DNA of 64,000 bases. Source: Oligoflexia bacterium. GTDB taxonomy: Bacteria > Bdellovibrionota > UBA1018. Under the pieces are notes generated by a model. That model did no database searches, was not told the origin of the DNA, and was given only the letters and a program-made list of their open reading frames with translations. The DNA is taken from contig JACMNQ010000057.1 of NCBI GenBank assembly GCA_014378465.1, forward strand, positions 1 through 64,000. The letters run 5' to 3'. How positions within the stretch are numbered: the first letter of the stretch is position 1; every line of letters starts with the position of its first letter. Shown here piece after piece: positions 45,762 to 55,207 of this stretch. Made by a program: the position numbers and the translations under genes.

Positions 45762-46748
45762 ATGAGCAGCGATACTTTTGAACAGATTGACGGCTCTCAG
45801 GACCAGACCCGAGTGGGTTCCCACAATGGGCCCGAAACCCCTCCCTCGAGGGCGCAGACAATCCTCCGGGCTCTCGGCTGGAGCACACTGGCGCTGGGTT
45901 GCCTGTTCTTCTTCACCCTGGTCAATCTGCCTCAGGCCAGGATCAAGAACTTCATTCAGGGTACGCTCACGAATGCACTCAGTACCAGCGGCATTCAGAT
46001 GACTTCGTCGGAAAGCAATCTTTCCATGGGGCTTCTTGGCCTCGGCTATGAACTCAAGAACGTCACACTCAAGAAGCCGCCCAGCGAAGCGGCCCTGACA
46101 ATTGAAGGGCTCTCCGTCACCCCGAAGCTCACCGCTCTGATCCTGGGACAGCTCGGCGCAAAGCTCAGTTTGAATCAAGGAGACGGCTTTCTCAAGGCCT
46201 CCTATGCCGGCAAAGGTTCCGAGATGAGCCTGTCCTTTGATGGCAAGGATCTCAACCTGGGCAAGATGGGCGTGCTCCCCTATTTCGCGGGGATCAAAGG
46301 CACCGCGCAGCTTGCAGCCGAAGGTTCCGTCAGCGGGGACTCCGCCAATCCAGCCACGCTCAACGGGAACGTGAAATTCAATCTCAACAAGATCGTCATC
46401 GATTCTCAGAAGCTATACGGCTTTGATGTTCCCCGCCTCGCCATCTCCGAAGGCGTCATCGATCTGCAGATCGCTCAGGGCAAAGCGACGATCACTTCCT
46501 TCAGGCTGGGTAAAGCGGGCAGCATGACCGATGACATCGTGGCGAACGCCACCGGTGATTTTCAGCTGGCCAAACAGATGGAGCTCAGCACCATCAACGT
46601 CAAAGCCAAATTCACGCTCTCTCAGAACATCCTCAAGGCTTTCAGCCTGATTGATGCGCTCCTGGGCGCAGGCAAGCTCCCCGACGGCAGTTATTCGTAC
46701 ACTTTGACCGGTCAGTTGCTGCAGCCGACACCAACCCCTGCTAAATAG
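45762..46748 (+). CDS. gspN: Type II secretion protein GspN
   Basis: 328 residues. One membrane segment near residues 38-55 (LGWSTLALGCLFFFTL), then AsmA-like periplasmic strands (LGYELKNVTLKKPPS, LTIEGLSVTPKLTAL, GTAQLAAEGSVSGDS). It fits the GspN form found in Leptospira, myxobacteria and bdellovibrios rather than the enterobacterial one. GGAGAG lies before the ATG. It closes the gsp run; ispA follows six bases later. Confidence 0.82.
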   Translation: MSSDTFEQIDGSQDQTRVGSHNGPETPPSRAQTILRALGWSTLALGCLFFFTLVNLPQARIKNFIQGTLTNALSTSGIQMTSSESNLSMGLLGLGYELKNVTLKKPPSEAALTIEGLSVTPKLTALILGQLGAKLSLNQGDGFLKASYAGKGSEMSLSFDGKDLNLGKMGVLPYFAGIKGTAQLAAEGSVSGDSANPATLNGNVKFNLNKIVIDSQKLYGFDVPRLAISEGVIDLQIAQGKATITSFRLGKAGSMTDDIVANATGDFQLAKQMELSTINVKAKFTLSQNILKAFSLIDALLGAGKLPDGSYSYTLTGQLLQPTPTPAK

Positions 46749-46754
46749 AGTCGT

Positions 46755-47657
46755 ATGAGTCTGAACGATTTTGAAACTGTCCTGAAACGCTCCCTGGGAA
46801 AATTTCTCACGGGAGTTCCCGTGGCATTGAGAGATTCCATCGAATACAGCCTGCTGGGCGCCGGAAAGAGAATTCGTCCGCGACTCGTCCAGGCCACTTC
46901 AGAACTGCTGAACCTGCCGGAGAGCGCGCAGCATGCCGCGGCCGTCGCCATCGAGATGATTCACTGCTACTCGCTGATTCATGACGATCTGCCGTGCCTC
47001 GACAATGATGACATGCGAAGGGGACGACCTTCGAACCACAAGAAATTTGGTGAAGCGACTGCGCTCCTGGCTGGCGATGCTCTCACCAGTCTTGCCACCG
47101 AGTCTCTCCTCTCCGCTCAGGGCGGATCTTTGAAGGCGGAGTGGATCCTGGCCGCGATTCAGCGCCTCAGCTGGGCATCAGGCCCGCGCGGAATGGTGGG
47201 CGGACAGGCAGCGGAAGCGGAACTGAATGCACACTCCAGCCTGGCTGACCTCAAGCGCATGCACGCGGGCAAAACCGGTGCACTTTTCGTCGCGTCCATT
47301 CTCATGCCCGCTGATCTTTCCGGCATTTCTGAAGCCACTTCCCAGGGGCAATGCCTCCTTGAGCTCGCGCAGCGGATGGGTTCTGCCTTTCAGGTGGCGG
47401 ATGATCTCGAGGATGTTCATGAAATGGCGGATCCCGCCAAGGCCATGCTCAGTGTGCTCACTCACCTCTCGGCCGCAGAAGCGAGTCGCCTGGAAATCGC
47501 GCAACTTCAGGCTTCTAAGGTCCAACTCTCCCGCCTTTTTGATGCCTCCCGCTGCACTGCCCTTCTCAAGATCTGTGATGAAGTGATTCGAAAGCTGGAA
47601 GAAGCCGCCGTTTCCGCCAACACCCAAGCCAAAGTTCAGGGGAGTGCAAGGTCATGA
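46755..47657 (+). CDS. ispA: Polyprenyl synthetase (farnesyl-diphosphate-synthase-like)
   Basis: 300 residues. It condenses isopentenyl diphosphate units to farnesyl diphosphate for undecaprenyl and quinone precursors. The first Asp-rich motif is HDDLPCLDNDDMRRGRP and the second FQVADDLEDV; GAGKRIRPRLV and the late Arg/Lys sites also match. The typical DDILD is DDLED here. It is read through from the gsp operon and overlaps the next gene by four bases. The chain length of the product is inferred from family likeness. Confidence 0.9.
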   Translation: MSLNDFETVLKRSLGKFLTGVPVALRDSIEYSLLGAGKRIRPRLVQATSELLNLPESAQHAAAVAIEMIHCYSLIHDDLPCLDNDDMRRGRPSNHKKFGEATALLAGDALTSLATESLLSAQGGSLKAEWILAAIQRLSWASGPRGMVGGQAAEAELNAHSSLADLKRMHAGKTGALFVASILMPADLSGISEATSQGQCLLELAQRMGSAFQVADDLEDVHEMADPAKAMLSVLTHLSAAEASRLEIAQLQASKVQLSRLFDASRCTALLKICDEVIRKLEEAAVSANTQAKVQGSARS

Positions 47658-48619
47658 TCCGATTTCTCTGGGTCACGGATCCCTGGGACACTCTTGATCA
47701 TCGCCGTGACACGACTTTGAGGCTCATCGAGGAATCCGTGACACTTGGATATGAGAATCACTGGTGTGATGTCAAATCCATCCGGCTTCTGACGAACCGG
47801 GTTCTGCTGGAGGCCCGTGAAGTCCAAGGCGTGTTCCCCGGTCGTTCGGCCAAGGATTTCAAGCTTGCAGCTCCCCTGACGGTTTCGCCAACCACTTTCA
47901 CGCAGATTCATTACCGAGTGGACCCTCCGGTGGATCTGGCTTACCTCCACCCTCTTCAGCTCCTTGCGCTGGGTGTTCGCAAAAAGCCGAGCTCTGAAAT
48001 CGTGAACTCCGCGAGTGCGCTTTTTTCGGCCAATGAAAAAATGGAAGCGGCACTGCTCGGTGAACTGATGCCCGCATCTCTCGTTTCAGGTCAAAAAAAC
48101 GTCCTGAGAGAGTTCGGAATCGAGCAGAAGAAGACGATTCTGAAGCCTCTCTTTCAGGCCCAGAGCAATGGGATTGAGCTACTCGATTGGGACACTCCCG
48201 CCGAACTTGAGAAAGCGGAGCACTCCATCAGCGCCGCGACCGATCACTTCCAGCGCCCCATCCTTCTCCAGCGCTATCTGCCTGGCATCGCCCAGGGCGA
48301 ACAGCGACTGTGGTTTCTCAATGGGAAGCTTCTTGCCGTTGCTCGCAAAAAACCCAAGTCCGGCGAAGTCGTGATCAATATGGATCAGGGTGGTTCACTC
48401 GTCGCGACACAACTGAATGCGCATGAAATCAAAGCTTCGAAGCAGATTGGAAAGCGCCTTCGCGCGCGCAAAATTCGACTCGCTGCCGTCGATCTCATCG
48501 AAGGTTACGTGACTGACTTCAACCTCACGAGCCCGGGGCTTCTGACTCCGATGGAAACCTTGCTGGGCAGGAATCTCGCTCGTCCGATCATTCAGTCGCT
48601 TGCTTTGCCCTGGAAATAA
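47654..48619 (+). CDS. Glutathione-synthetase-like ATP-grasp protein
   Basis: 321 residues. It aligns by eye with GshB throughout: VDPPVDLAYLHPLQLL, VNSASALFSANEKMEAALL, ILKPLFQAQSNGIELLDW, LLQRYLPGIAQGEQRLWFLN, VINMDQGGSLVATQL, and a late VDFNLTSPG-type stretch (YVTDFNLTSPG) that supplies magnesium ligands. Identity is moderate and the usual GGMGG loop is altered (FQAQSNG), so it may join another substrate. No GshA is in the window. Confidence 0.75.
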   Translation: MIRFLWVTDPWDTLDHRRDTTLRLIEESVTLGYENHWCDVKSIRLLTNRVLLEAREVQGVFPGRSAKDFKLAAPLTVSPTTFTQIHYRVDPPVDLAYLHPLQLLALGVRKKPSSEIVNSASALFSANEKMEAALLGELMPASLVSGQKNVLREFGIEQKKTILKPLFQAQSNGIELLDWDTPAELEKAEHSISAATDHFQRPILLQRYLPGIAQGEQRLWFLNGKLLAVARKKPKSGEVVINMDQGGSLVATQLNAHEIKASKQIGKRLRARKIRLAAVDLIEGYVTDFNLTSPGLLTPMETLLGRNLARPIIQSLALPWK

Positions 48620-48668
48620 TTCACTGGTACATCGGGTGCATAAGAAGGGTCCTCGGGGGTCTGAACTC

Positions 48669-49601
48669 ATGCGCAGCAGCTCTGGTCTGTCACTCGCTTC
48701 ACTGGTCTTCACTGGCTTGTGCGCCGGTACCCTCGCAGCGTCGTTCCCTGGCTGCAGCTCTCCGTCGGAAGCGCCGCCAAACGCCCCCATCTCTCTCGAC
48801 AACGGGCGGCAGCTCTCCGTCGCACTGGATCCAAGTCTGAGCGCCAGTGATCAGACTCTGGTGCAGGGTGACTTCAACCTCTTGAGCAACCTGCAGTTCA
48901 ACTCCGCCAGTTCCACTTTCAAGCAGATCTTCGGCGGCACCACTTCAAATGACGTTCTGACTTACATTGATGAAAGGGTCAAGTTCGTCGTACCGAACAC
49001 CCAGAACATCGATCAGCGGATCCTGCTCAATGCATCGAGTACTCCTCCTGAAAGTGGCGGAGTGATCCTCGCGTCCAACATCGGAACTCCGCTCTGGCTG
49101 TACAGTGAAACGATCAAACCTCAGAAGGTTCAGTTTCGCGTCGGAAATCAGGCCGTTCCCGTCAGTTCTTCTCGCGTGGGCATCGTGATGCTCGGTGAAG
49201 GTTACCGCCAGAACGTGGGAACCATGCTGCGTCTCTCCACGCTGGTGCATGAAGCTCGACATTCAGATTGCACGGGCGGAATTTCCAGGGCGGATGTCCA
49301 ACGCATTCATGACGGACAACTGCCGACCCAGAAAACCTGTGGCCACCTGCATGTGGATTGTCCCGTCGGGCACCCCCTTGCCGGACTCCCCGCCTGTGAT
49401 GACCACTCCTGGGGTGCCTACGCCATCGAGCTGGTCTTCACCGCGATCACTTCCCGAGAATGCACGAACTGCAGTGAAACCCAGAAGCAGCAGGCCCTTG
49501 CCATCGCCAGTGATTCCGCATCCCGCATCACCGTGCTCACTCCCATGCTCGATGGAAATCTCGGAGCGCCCGACATGACCAGCGGTGGAGTTCGGAATTG
49601 A
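48669..49601 (+). CDS. Lipoprotein with HExxH motif
   Basis: 310 residues. Lipobox FPGC with Cys 29. TLVHEARHSDC at residues 191-201 contains HExxH (H194, E195, H198), as in zincin peptidases, and several Cys follow (CTGG, TCGHLHVDC, PACDDHSWG, CTNCSETQ), suggesting disulfides. A third zinc ligand is not certain (candidates: H or E in HSWGAYAIELV). The family is not recognised. ATG 48669 follows a GGGGGT site; the frame is open upstream into the previous gene. It is coupled to the next gene. Confidence 0.65.
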   Translation: MRSSSGLSLASLVFTGLCAGTLAASFPGCSSPSEAPPNAPISLDNGRQLSVALDPSLSASDQTLVQGDFNLLSNLQFNSASSTFKQIFGGTTSNDVLTYIDERVKFVVPNTQNIDQRILLNASSTPPESGGVILASNIGTPLWLYSETIKPQKVQFRVGNQAVPVSSSRVGIVMLGEGYRQNVGTMLRLSTLVHEARHSDCTGGISRADVQRIHDGQLPTQKTCGHLHVDCPVGHPLAGLPACDDHSWGAYAIELVFTAITSRECTNCSETQKQQALAIASDSASRITVLTPMLDGNLGAPDMTSGGVRN

Positions 49602-50176
49602 TGAACCGCGGTCATGTGAAATTCTTCATTCTGCTGGCCGTGGTCACGGTGCTGCTCCTCTGGCTTTTCCCTTCGAGAAAACCCCTGCCCCTTCCTGTTC
49701 CAGTCGCGACGCCGTCGACGAATCCGACTGTCTCTCCCGCACCTTCTTCGCTGCCTTCCGCGGCCCACACCACACGAAAGCAGTCTGCGGAAAAGTCTCG
49801 GGATACTCCGCGAACTCCGAAAAAACTGCCCGATGTCGCTCGCGCCCTTCCCGAAATCGAAAGCCTCAGAAGTGACGTGCAGGCGCATCCCCATGAAACT
49901 CCGGCTTCGATGCTGCGCTTTTCAGACGTCCTCGCTCAGCGAATGGAAGACGTGAAGCACCATCCCGATCACTCCATGGAACTGATGAAGGAATTTCGGG
50001 ACTGCGTCAGTCGTTCAAGCGAAATCCCGGCCGCCCAGGCGATGTGCCTCCGAAATGCTGAACGGCTCGCGCTCGAACATCCTCGTGAAACCGAGCTCAA
50101 ACGGGAATGGGAGAAAATTCTTGAGCTGGCAACACCCGAAACGCGCCAGATCGTCGAGCGTATCCGGCGGATCTGA
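49601..50176 (+). CDS. Membrane-anchored protein of unknown function
   Basis: 191 residues. One N-terminal membrane segment (FFILLAVVTVLLLWLF) then a Pro/Ser-rich linker (PVATPSTNPTVSPAPSS) and a helical soluble part with two Cys (RDCVSR, AMCLRN). Probably periplasmic. No family recognised. ATG 49601 overlaps the stop of the lipoprotein gene, so they are one unit. It ends three bases from the stop of the convergent merR-type gene. Confidence 0.7.
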   Translation: MNRGHVKFFILLAVVTVLLLWLFPSRKPLPLPVPVATPSTNPTVSPAPSSLPSAAHTTRKQSAEKSRDTPRTPKKLPDVARALPEIESLRSDVQAHPHETPASMLRFSDVLAQRMEDVKHHPDHSMELMKEFRDCVSRSSEIPAAQAMCLRNAERLALEHPRETELKREWEKILELATPETRQIVERIRRI

Positions 50177-50179
50177 CCA

Positions 50180-50770
50180 TCAGTACTTGAAGATATCGCG
50201 CAGGGGTTGCTGAATGAGCGACCGCAACTCATGGGCGACGGCCTTGAGCTTCCTGGATTTTTCGAGGACCTGTCGACTTTCGGTCTTGATGGCTTTGATC
50301 TCGCCGTCCTTGCGAAGTTCGCGAATCTTCTTTCGCGCGCCCTCGATGGAGTAGCGCTCATGATAAAGCAGGTGCTTGATGAGCATCACGGTTTCGACGT
50401 CCGTCCGCCGGTACACGCGTTGGCCGGAACTCGATTTCTGAGGAGCGATCATGGGGAATTCAGATTCCCAATACCGAAGCACATAGGGCTTCACTTCGAG
50501 GAGTTCGGCAACATCTCCAATTCGGAAAAATACGCGGTCCGGGATGCGCCTCAGGCTCTCACTCAGGTCAAACGACAGCAAGCCCGATGGGATGGCCCGG
50601 GGATCGCCGGAACCGCTGTTTTTCAAAGATGCAGAGCGGGCGGCTTTGGACTGATTGTTCGACAGATCCGCCGAAACATTCACTCCCTCGTGACCCGAAA
50701 CTTCGGTCACGAGTTGTGTGTCGAGCCCTGCGCTCTCAATCCTGGTCGTCGTCGGCATCGTCATCTGCAT
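50180..50770 (-). CDS. MerR-family transcription regulator
   Basis: 196 residues. The MerR DNA-binding domain covers about 78-150: FFRIGDVAELLEVKPYVLRY, then WESEF, RVYRRTDVETVMLIKHLLYH and YSIEGARKKI. A disordered N-terminal extension of about 75 residues precedes it. No ligand domain or Cys sensor is seen. It overlaps ihfA by 35 bp in another frame; internal starts (50758 or later) are possible. It is the last gene of the translation cluster and probably co-transcribed. Confidence 0.85.
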   Translation of the reverse strand: MQMTMPTTTRIESAGLDTQLVTEVSGHEGVNVSADLSNNQSKAARSASLKNSGSGDPRAIPSGLLSFDLSESLRRIPDRVFFRIGDVAELLEVKPYVLRYWESEFPMIAPQKSSSGQRVYRRTDVETVMLIKHLLYHERYSIEGARKKIRELRKDGEIKAIKTESRQVLEKSRKLKAVAHELRSLIQQPLRDIFKY

Positions 50771-51098
50771 CGTTGTCTGCAGGAACCTTGCTCAAGTCCA
50801 GCGGCTTGCCTTCGAGGGCGGCGTTCACTTCGGCACGCAACACCTGGGAAGGACGAAACGTCAGAACGCGACGAGCGGAAATCTCAATGCTCTGACCGGT
50901 CTGAGGGTTTCTGCCGACACGAGACCGTTTCTCGCGCACGACGAAGTTTCCGAAGCCGGAAATCTTGATTTTGTTTCCCTGAGACAGGGTGCCTTTGAGC
51001 GTGTCGAAAACAAGTTCAACAAGGTCAGCTGCTTCTTTTTTAGAGAATCCCACTTTTTCGTACAGGGACTCCACAATATCCGCTTTGGTCATCGCCAC
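50736..51098 (-). CDS. ihfA: Integration host factor alpha-like DNA-bending protein
   Basis: 120 residues. HU/IHF fold with MTKADIVESLYEKVGFSKKE, the arm GFGNFVVREKRSRVGRNPQT and RRVLTFRPSQVLR. The N-terminus and the position after pheT point to IHF-alpha. A strongly acidic tail (DNDADDDADDDQD) extends it by about 20 residues, which is unusual. The start is GTG with AAGGAG about eight bases upstream. IHF bends DNA in replication, recombination and transcription. Confidence 0.93.
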   Translation of the reverse strand: MAMTKADIVESLYEKVGFSKKEAADLVELVFDTLKGTLSQGNKIKISGFGNFVVREKRSRVGRNPQTGQSIEISARRVLTFRPSQVLRAEVNAALEGKPLDLSKVPADNDADDDADDDQD

Positions 51099-51142
51099 GG
51101 TCGGTTCTCCTTAACCAAAATTGTCATTCTCAGCTCCGAACC

Positions 51143-53710
51143 TCAAGTTCTGAGCTGAGCTCCCAGTTCTTTCTGCAGGGCAGAAATGATCTGGGAAGAA
51201 GCGGCATCTGTTTCGACTTCTTGCAAACTGCGCCCTTCATCTAAAAAGATAACCCGTACTGCGACGCTTGTCATCCCCTCGGGCACTTGAGAACCGCGAT
51301 AAACATCGAAAATCTTTGCAGTCTTTGCGAGCGGCTTGCCAGCTTTCAGTACCACCTGAGTGATTTTGTCAGCTGCTACGTCATTCTTCACGACCATCGC
51401 GAAGTCACGCTCCATCGGTGGGAACTCCGCCCATGGCTTGAACCCACGGCTTTCGGTAGCGCCACGAGACATCTTTGACACAACCTCCCAATCCAATTCA
51501 GCGATCCAAAGCGGCGCGCGAGCTTTCAGTTCTCTGGCTTTGCCCGGGTGGAGCATTCCAAAGTAACCCGCCACCGCGTTGCCTGCCAAAATTTCAACGC
51601 TCTGGCCAGGATGCAGGAGTTTCAGGATTTCGTTCTCTGGAGTTCGCGATGCTGAAGCCGGCATGAAGCGAATCCCTTTCGTCCCAAGATTGGCGAAAAG
51701 GTTTTCGACGACTGCCTTGAGATCGTAGAAGTCCATCTCACTCTGCTCGGCACGAAGCGCCTGGGAGCTGCGAGGTCCGGACATCACGAAGGACAACTTC
51801 CACTTCTCCTCCACTCCAGTTTCAGTCTCACCCGTGGCCGCGGGAACAGCGACGGCGCCGTCGGTTCCAGCGACTGCGCCATCGGATGAAGCTGCAGGCT
51901 TGAACTGGAATGTTGGACGAAGTTCGAAAAGTCGGATCGCCAGAGACTCGGAGCCGAAGCTGTGTCTCCAATTGTCGAGAGCATTGTGAACCAGACCAGG
52001 AAGAAGTGACGGCACCATGTGCTCGTGCTCTACACTCAGCGGGTTGACCACTTTGAGCGAGGACTTCATGCCGAATTGGGCAAGCCACTGCGCGCTCGTG
52101 AAAGAATAATTCAAAGACTCGGCAAGTCCCAGCTGCACGAGTGCATCCTTCGCGCGGTCCACGAGAATCAAACGCGAAACGGCTGGCTCGGTCGCCGATG
52201 CCGTAGGGGCGGTCGTCAGCTGCGGAACCGTCGAAGGAATCTTGTCGTAACCCACGGAACGAGCCACTTCTTCGGCCAGGTCTTCGCGAATGTTCAGGTC
52301 CAGGCGGTAACTCGGAGGCGAGATCAGGAGCAGAGTCTCCGCGGCTGCGCCGGATTCCGCTGCCTTTTCCGCCAGACTTTTTCCTGGCTGACTTTTTTCC
52401 ACTTGGCATTCCAGCGAGAGCAGGACGTTTTCGATTTCGGCAGTTTCAAGCGAAGTGCCGAGAAATGAGTTGAAATAGCTTGCATGAACTTCAATCGGAC
52501 GAGGTGCCGGAGCGGCACGGGTCTGTGCCGATGCGCCTCCCACGATTTTGCCACCGGCCAGTTCGACCACGAGGTGAGCCAGGCGTGAAATCACGAAGGG
52601 AAGATTTTGCGGATCGATTCCCCGCTCAAACCGATGAGCTGCATCGGTCTGCTTCTGGTGACGAGTCTTTCCGCGACGGACGAGGCCGGGTGCGAATTCA
52701 GCGCACTCCAGGAAAACACGGGTCGTGCTGTCCTGAACTTCAGAATTGCCGCCACCCATGACGCCAGCGAGACCGATGGCGCGAGAACCGTCCTCAATCA
52801 CAAGTTCGGTTCCAACCAGCGTGATTTCGGTCTTGTCGAGAAGCGGGAGCTTCTCGCCTTCTTGGGCGATGCGGACGCCGATCTTCTTGCCTTCGATCCG
52901 GTCCGCATCGTAGGCGTGAGTCGGATGTCCAAGCTCCAGCATGACGAAGTTCGTGGCGTCCACGATGTTGTTGATCGAGCGGCTGCCCACGGCTTCAAGT
53001 TTGCTCACGAGCCATCGAGGGGAAGGTCCAACTTTGACGCCTTCAAGGTAACACCCGAAAAACTGAGGAGCACCCTCCCCGGCATTCAATGAAACTTCGA
53101 TCGGTGAACCTTTGAACTGCACCAGCTCGGCTATCGGCTTCTTCGCCTTCACGCGCAGCGCGGACGCGATCTCGCGTGCAAGTCCGTAGTGACTGAGGCA
53201 ATCTCCGCGGTTGGCGGTGAGTTTGAGAGTGAAGATCGTGTCGTTCAGCCCCATGATCTTCGCGAGCGGTAGGCCCAGCTCGGTGTCAGGAGGAAGGATG
53301 ATGATGCCTTCGGACTGCGCAGCAAACCCGAGTTCGGATTCTGAGCAAAGCATCCCATTGGAGACTTCGCCGCGAATCTTGCCTTGGGCGATCTTCATCC
53401 CATTGGGCAGATTGGCTCCGACCTGAGCCAGTGCAACTTTGTCGCCGGCTTTCATGTTCTGCGCGCCGCAGACGATATCGAGAGGTTCGCCACTGCCGAG
53501 GCTCACGCTGCAGAGACTCAGACGATCCGCCTGAGGGTGCTGCTTCTTCTCGAGAATCTGAGCGGAGACCACTTTTTCAAGACCCACGCCCTGAGTTTTC
53601 ATCTCCTCGACTTCAAGACCTCTCTGAGTCAGGAGATCAGCGAGAGCCTGCGGTCCTGCCACGGAACTGAGATCAACGAGTTCGGAAAGCCAATTCCATG
53701 AAACCTGCAT
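51143..53710 (-). CDS. pheT: Phenylalanyl-tRNA synthetase beta subunit
   Basis: 855 residues, a little longer than the usual 790-800. Domains in order: an EMAP-type tRNA-binding fold (EKVVSAQILEKKQHPQADRL), B3/B4 editing region (RSINNIVDATNFVMLELGHP), B5 (YRLDLNIREDLAEEVARSVG), a catalytic-like core, and a C-terminal FDX-ACB domain (FPPMERDFAMVVKNDV). The extra length includes a Gly/Ala/Thr insert (AVPAATGETETGVEEK). It pairs with PheS. Confidence 0.97.
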   Translation of the reverse strand: MQVSWNWLSELVDLSSVAGPQALADLLTQRGLEVEEMKTQGVGLEKVVSAQILEKKQHPQADRLSLCSVSLGSGEPLDIVCGAQNMKAGDKVALAQVGANLPNGMKIAQGKIRGEVSNGMLCSESELGFAAQSEGIIILPPDTELGLPLAKIMGLNDTIFTLKLTANRGDCLSHYGLAREIASALRVKAKKPIAELVQFKGSPIEVSLNAGEGAPQFFGCYLEGVKVGPSPRWLVSKLEAVGSRSINNIVDATNFVMLELGHPTHAYDADRIEGKKIGVRIAQEGEKLPLLDKTEITLVGTELVIEDGSRAIGLAGVMGGGNSEVQDSTTRVFLECAEFAPGLVRRGKTRHQKQTDAAHRFERGIDPQNLPFVISRLAHLVVELAGGKIVGGASAQTRAAPAPRPIEVHASYFNSFLGTSLETAEIENVLLSLECQVEKSQPGKSLAEKAAESGAAAETLLLISPPSYRLDLNIREDLAEEVARSVGYDKIPSTVPQLTTAPTASATEPAVSRLILVDRAKDALVQLGLAESLNYSFTSAQWLAQFGMKSSLKVVNPLSVEHEHMVPSLLPGLVHNALDNWRHSFGSESLAIRLFELRPTFQFKPAASSDGAVAGTDGAVAVPAATGETETGVEEKWKLSFVMSGPRSSQALRAEQSEMDFYDLKAVVENLFANLGTKGIRFMPASASRTPENEILKLLHPGQSVEILAGNAVAGYFGMLHPGKARELKARAPLWIAELDWEVVSKMSRGATESRGFKPWAEFPPMERDFAMVVKNDVAADKITQVVLKAGKPLAKTAKIFDVYRGSQVPEGMTSVAVRVIFLDEGRSLQEVETDAASSQIISALQKELGAQLRT

Positions 53711-53774
53711 CTTGAGCCTCTGTTTCTAGTCGAGTGATTTGCGGGCATCTCAAGCGGTTGAGCGCTCGGCCAAA

Positions 53775-54800
53775 TTAAAATTGAGTCAAAAAGCGGGAGT
53801 CGCCATCGAACATGCGACGGAGATCAGGGATGTGATGCAGGAGCATCGCGATGCGCTCAACGCCCATTCCGAAAGCGAAGCCGCTGACTTCGCCTGGATC
53901 GTAACCGGCCATCTCGAAGAGTCGAGGATGAACCATCCCGGCTCCGAGAATTTCGAGCCAGCCCGTGCCTTTGCAGACCTTGCAGGTATCCACCGGCTTT
54001 GACTTGCAGAGAAAGCACGAAACGTCGACTTCGGCACCGGGCTCCACGAACGGAAAATAACTGGGACGCAGACGAATGCGCGATTCGGAACCGAACATTT
54101 CCTGCGCGAAAAACTCGAGTGTCCCTTTGAGGTCACTCATCTTGACGTTCTTGTCGACCCAAAGTCCCTCGATCTGATGGAACATGGGAGAGTGGGTCGC
54201 GTCGTGGTCACTGCGATACACGGCACCCGGACAGACAATGCGGACTGGCCACTTCTTCGAACGAAGTGCGCGCATCTGGACTGCAGACGTATGGGTGCGC
54301 AGCACTACCCCTGGTCCCATGAAAAAGGTATCCTGCATATCCCGAGCGGGATGATCCTTGGGGATGTTGACGGCTTCGAAATTCAGAAACTCAGTCTCGA
54401 TCTCCGGGCCGGTCATGGGATCAAAACCCAATCGGCTGAAAATCTGCAGCAGCTTCCGCGTGGTCTGAGTTACGGGATGGAGTGCTCCACGGTGAGGGAG
54501 CCTGGCAGGGAGAGAGATGTCGATGCGCTCCTGAGCCAACTGTATATTCAGGGCAGCAGACTCAAGCTTGTCTTTTTGGATGGTGAGAGCTTCTTCGATC
54601 TGGCGTTTCCACTCATTGGCGGCAGCACCCATCTTGGGACGCTCTTCAGGTAAAACGGTGCCCAAGCCTTTCAAAACTTCGCTTAGGGCACCTTTTTTAC
54701 CAAGAACTGAAATCCTGACGTTTTCCAGAACATCGAGCTGAGTTGCAGCTGCAATATCTCTTAAAGCCTGACCGCCGATAGCGTCCAGTTTTTGGATCAC
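53775..54800 (-). CDS. pheS: Phenylalanyl-tRNA synthetase alpha subunit
   Basis: 341 residues. The N-terminal coiled coil is followed by the class II core: HPARDMQDTF, LRTHTSAVQMR, FHQIEGLWVDK, and motif 3 in GFAFGMGVERIAML. CFLCKSKPVDTCKVCKG has two Cys pairs that suggest a small zinc site, not found in all PheS. The start is GTG after AGGATT. It lies 16 bp from rplT and 64 bp from pheT. Confidence 0.97.
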   Translation of the reverse strand: MIQKLDAIGGQALRDIAAATQLDVLENVRISVLGKKGALSEVLKGLGTVLPEERPKMGAAANEWKRQIEEALTIQKDKLESAALNIQLAQERIDISLPARLPHRGALHPVTQTTRKLLQIFSRLGFDPMTGPEIETEFLNFEAVNIPKDHPARDMQDTFFMGPGVVLRTHTSAVQMRALRSKKWPVRIVCPGAVYRSDHDATHSPMFHQIEGLWVDKNVKMSDLKGTLEFFAQEMFGSESRIRLRPSYFPFVEPGAEVDVSCFLCKSKPVDTCKVCKGTGWLEILGAGMVHPRLFEMAGYDPGEVSGFAFGMGVERIAMLLHHIPDLRRMFDGDSRFLTQF

Positions 54801-54816
54801 AATAGAATCCTAGAGA

Positions 54817-55179
54817 TCAAGTGGCTGGAGCAAGACTGCGAACCTGGTTCACAATCGCTGCAAACCCACTAGGATCCATGATTGCGATATCAGAGAGAAC
54901 CTTGCGATCCAGACTGATCTCAGCCTTCTTCATCGCGAAGATGAAACGGCTGTAGCTGATGTCATTGGTATTCAATGCAGCAGAAAGACGAGCGATCCAC
55001 AATTGGCGGAAGTCACGTTTTTTACAACGGCGATCGCGGTAAGCGTAAACGCCTGCACGGTCGACAGCTTCGTAAGTGCGTTTGACTCGATTTTTACGAC
55101 CGAGGACGAAGCCCTCTGCCCTTTTCAATAATTTATTTGTACGACGACGGCGTTTAAAACCACGTTTTGCGCGAGGCAT
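54817..55179 (-). CDS. rplT: 50S ribosomal protein L20
   Basis: 120 residues, normal length. KRGFKRRRRTNKLLKRAEGF is the family start and RQLWIARLSAALNTNDISYS the conserved core. L20 is needed early in large-subunit assembly and in many bacteria represses its own operon through the leader RNA. It lies 28 bp after rpmI. Confidence 0.98.
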   Translation of the reverse strand: MPRAKRGFKRRRRTNKLLKRAEGFVLGRKNRVKRTYEAVDRAGVYAYRDRRCKKRDFRQLWIARLSAALNTNDISYSRFIFAMKKAEISLDRKVLSDIAIMDPSGFAAIVNQVRSLAPAT

Positions 55180-55207
55180 GATCTACTCCTTAAAAAAACA
55201 AAAACGA

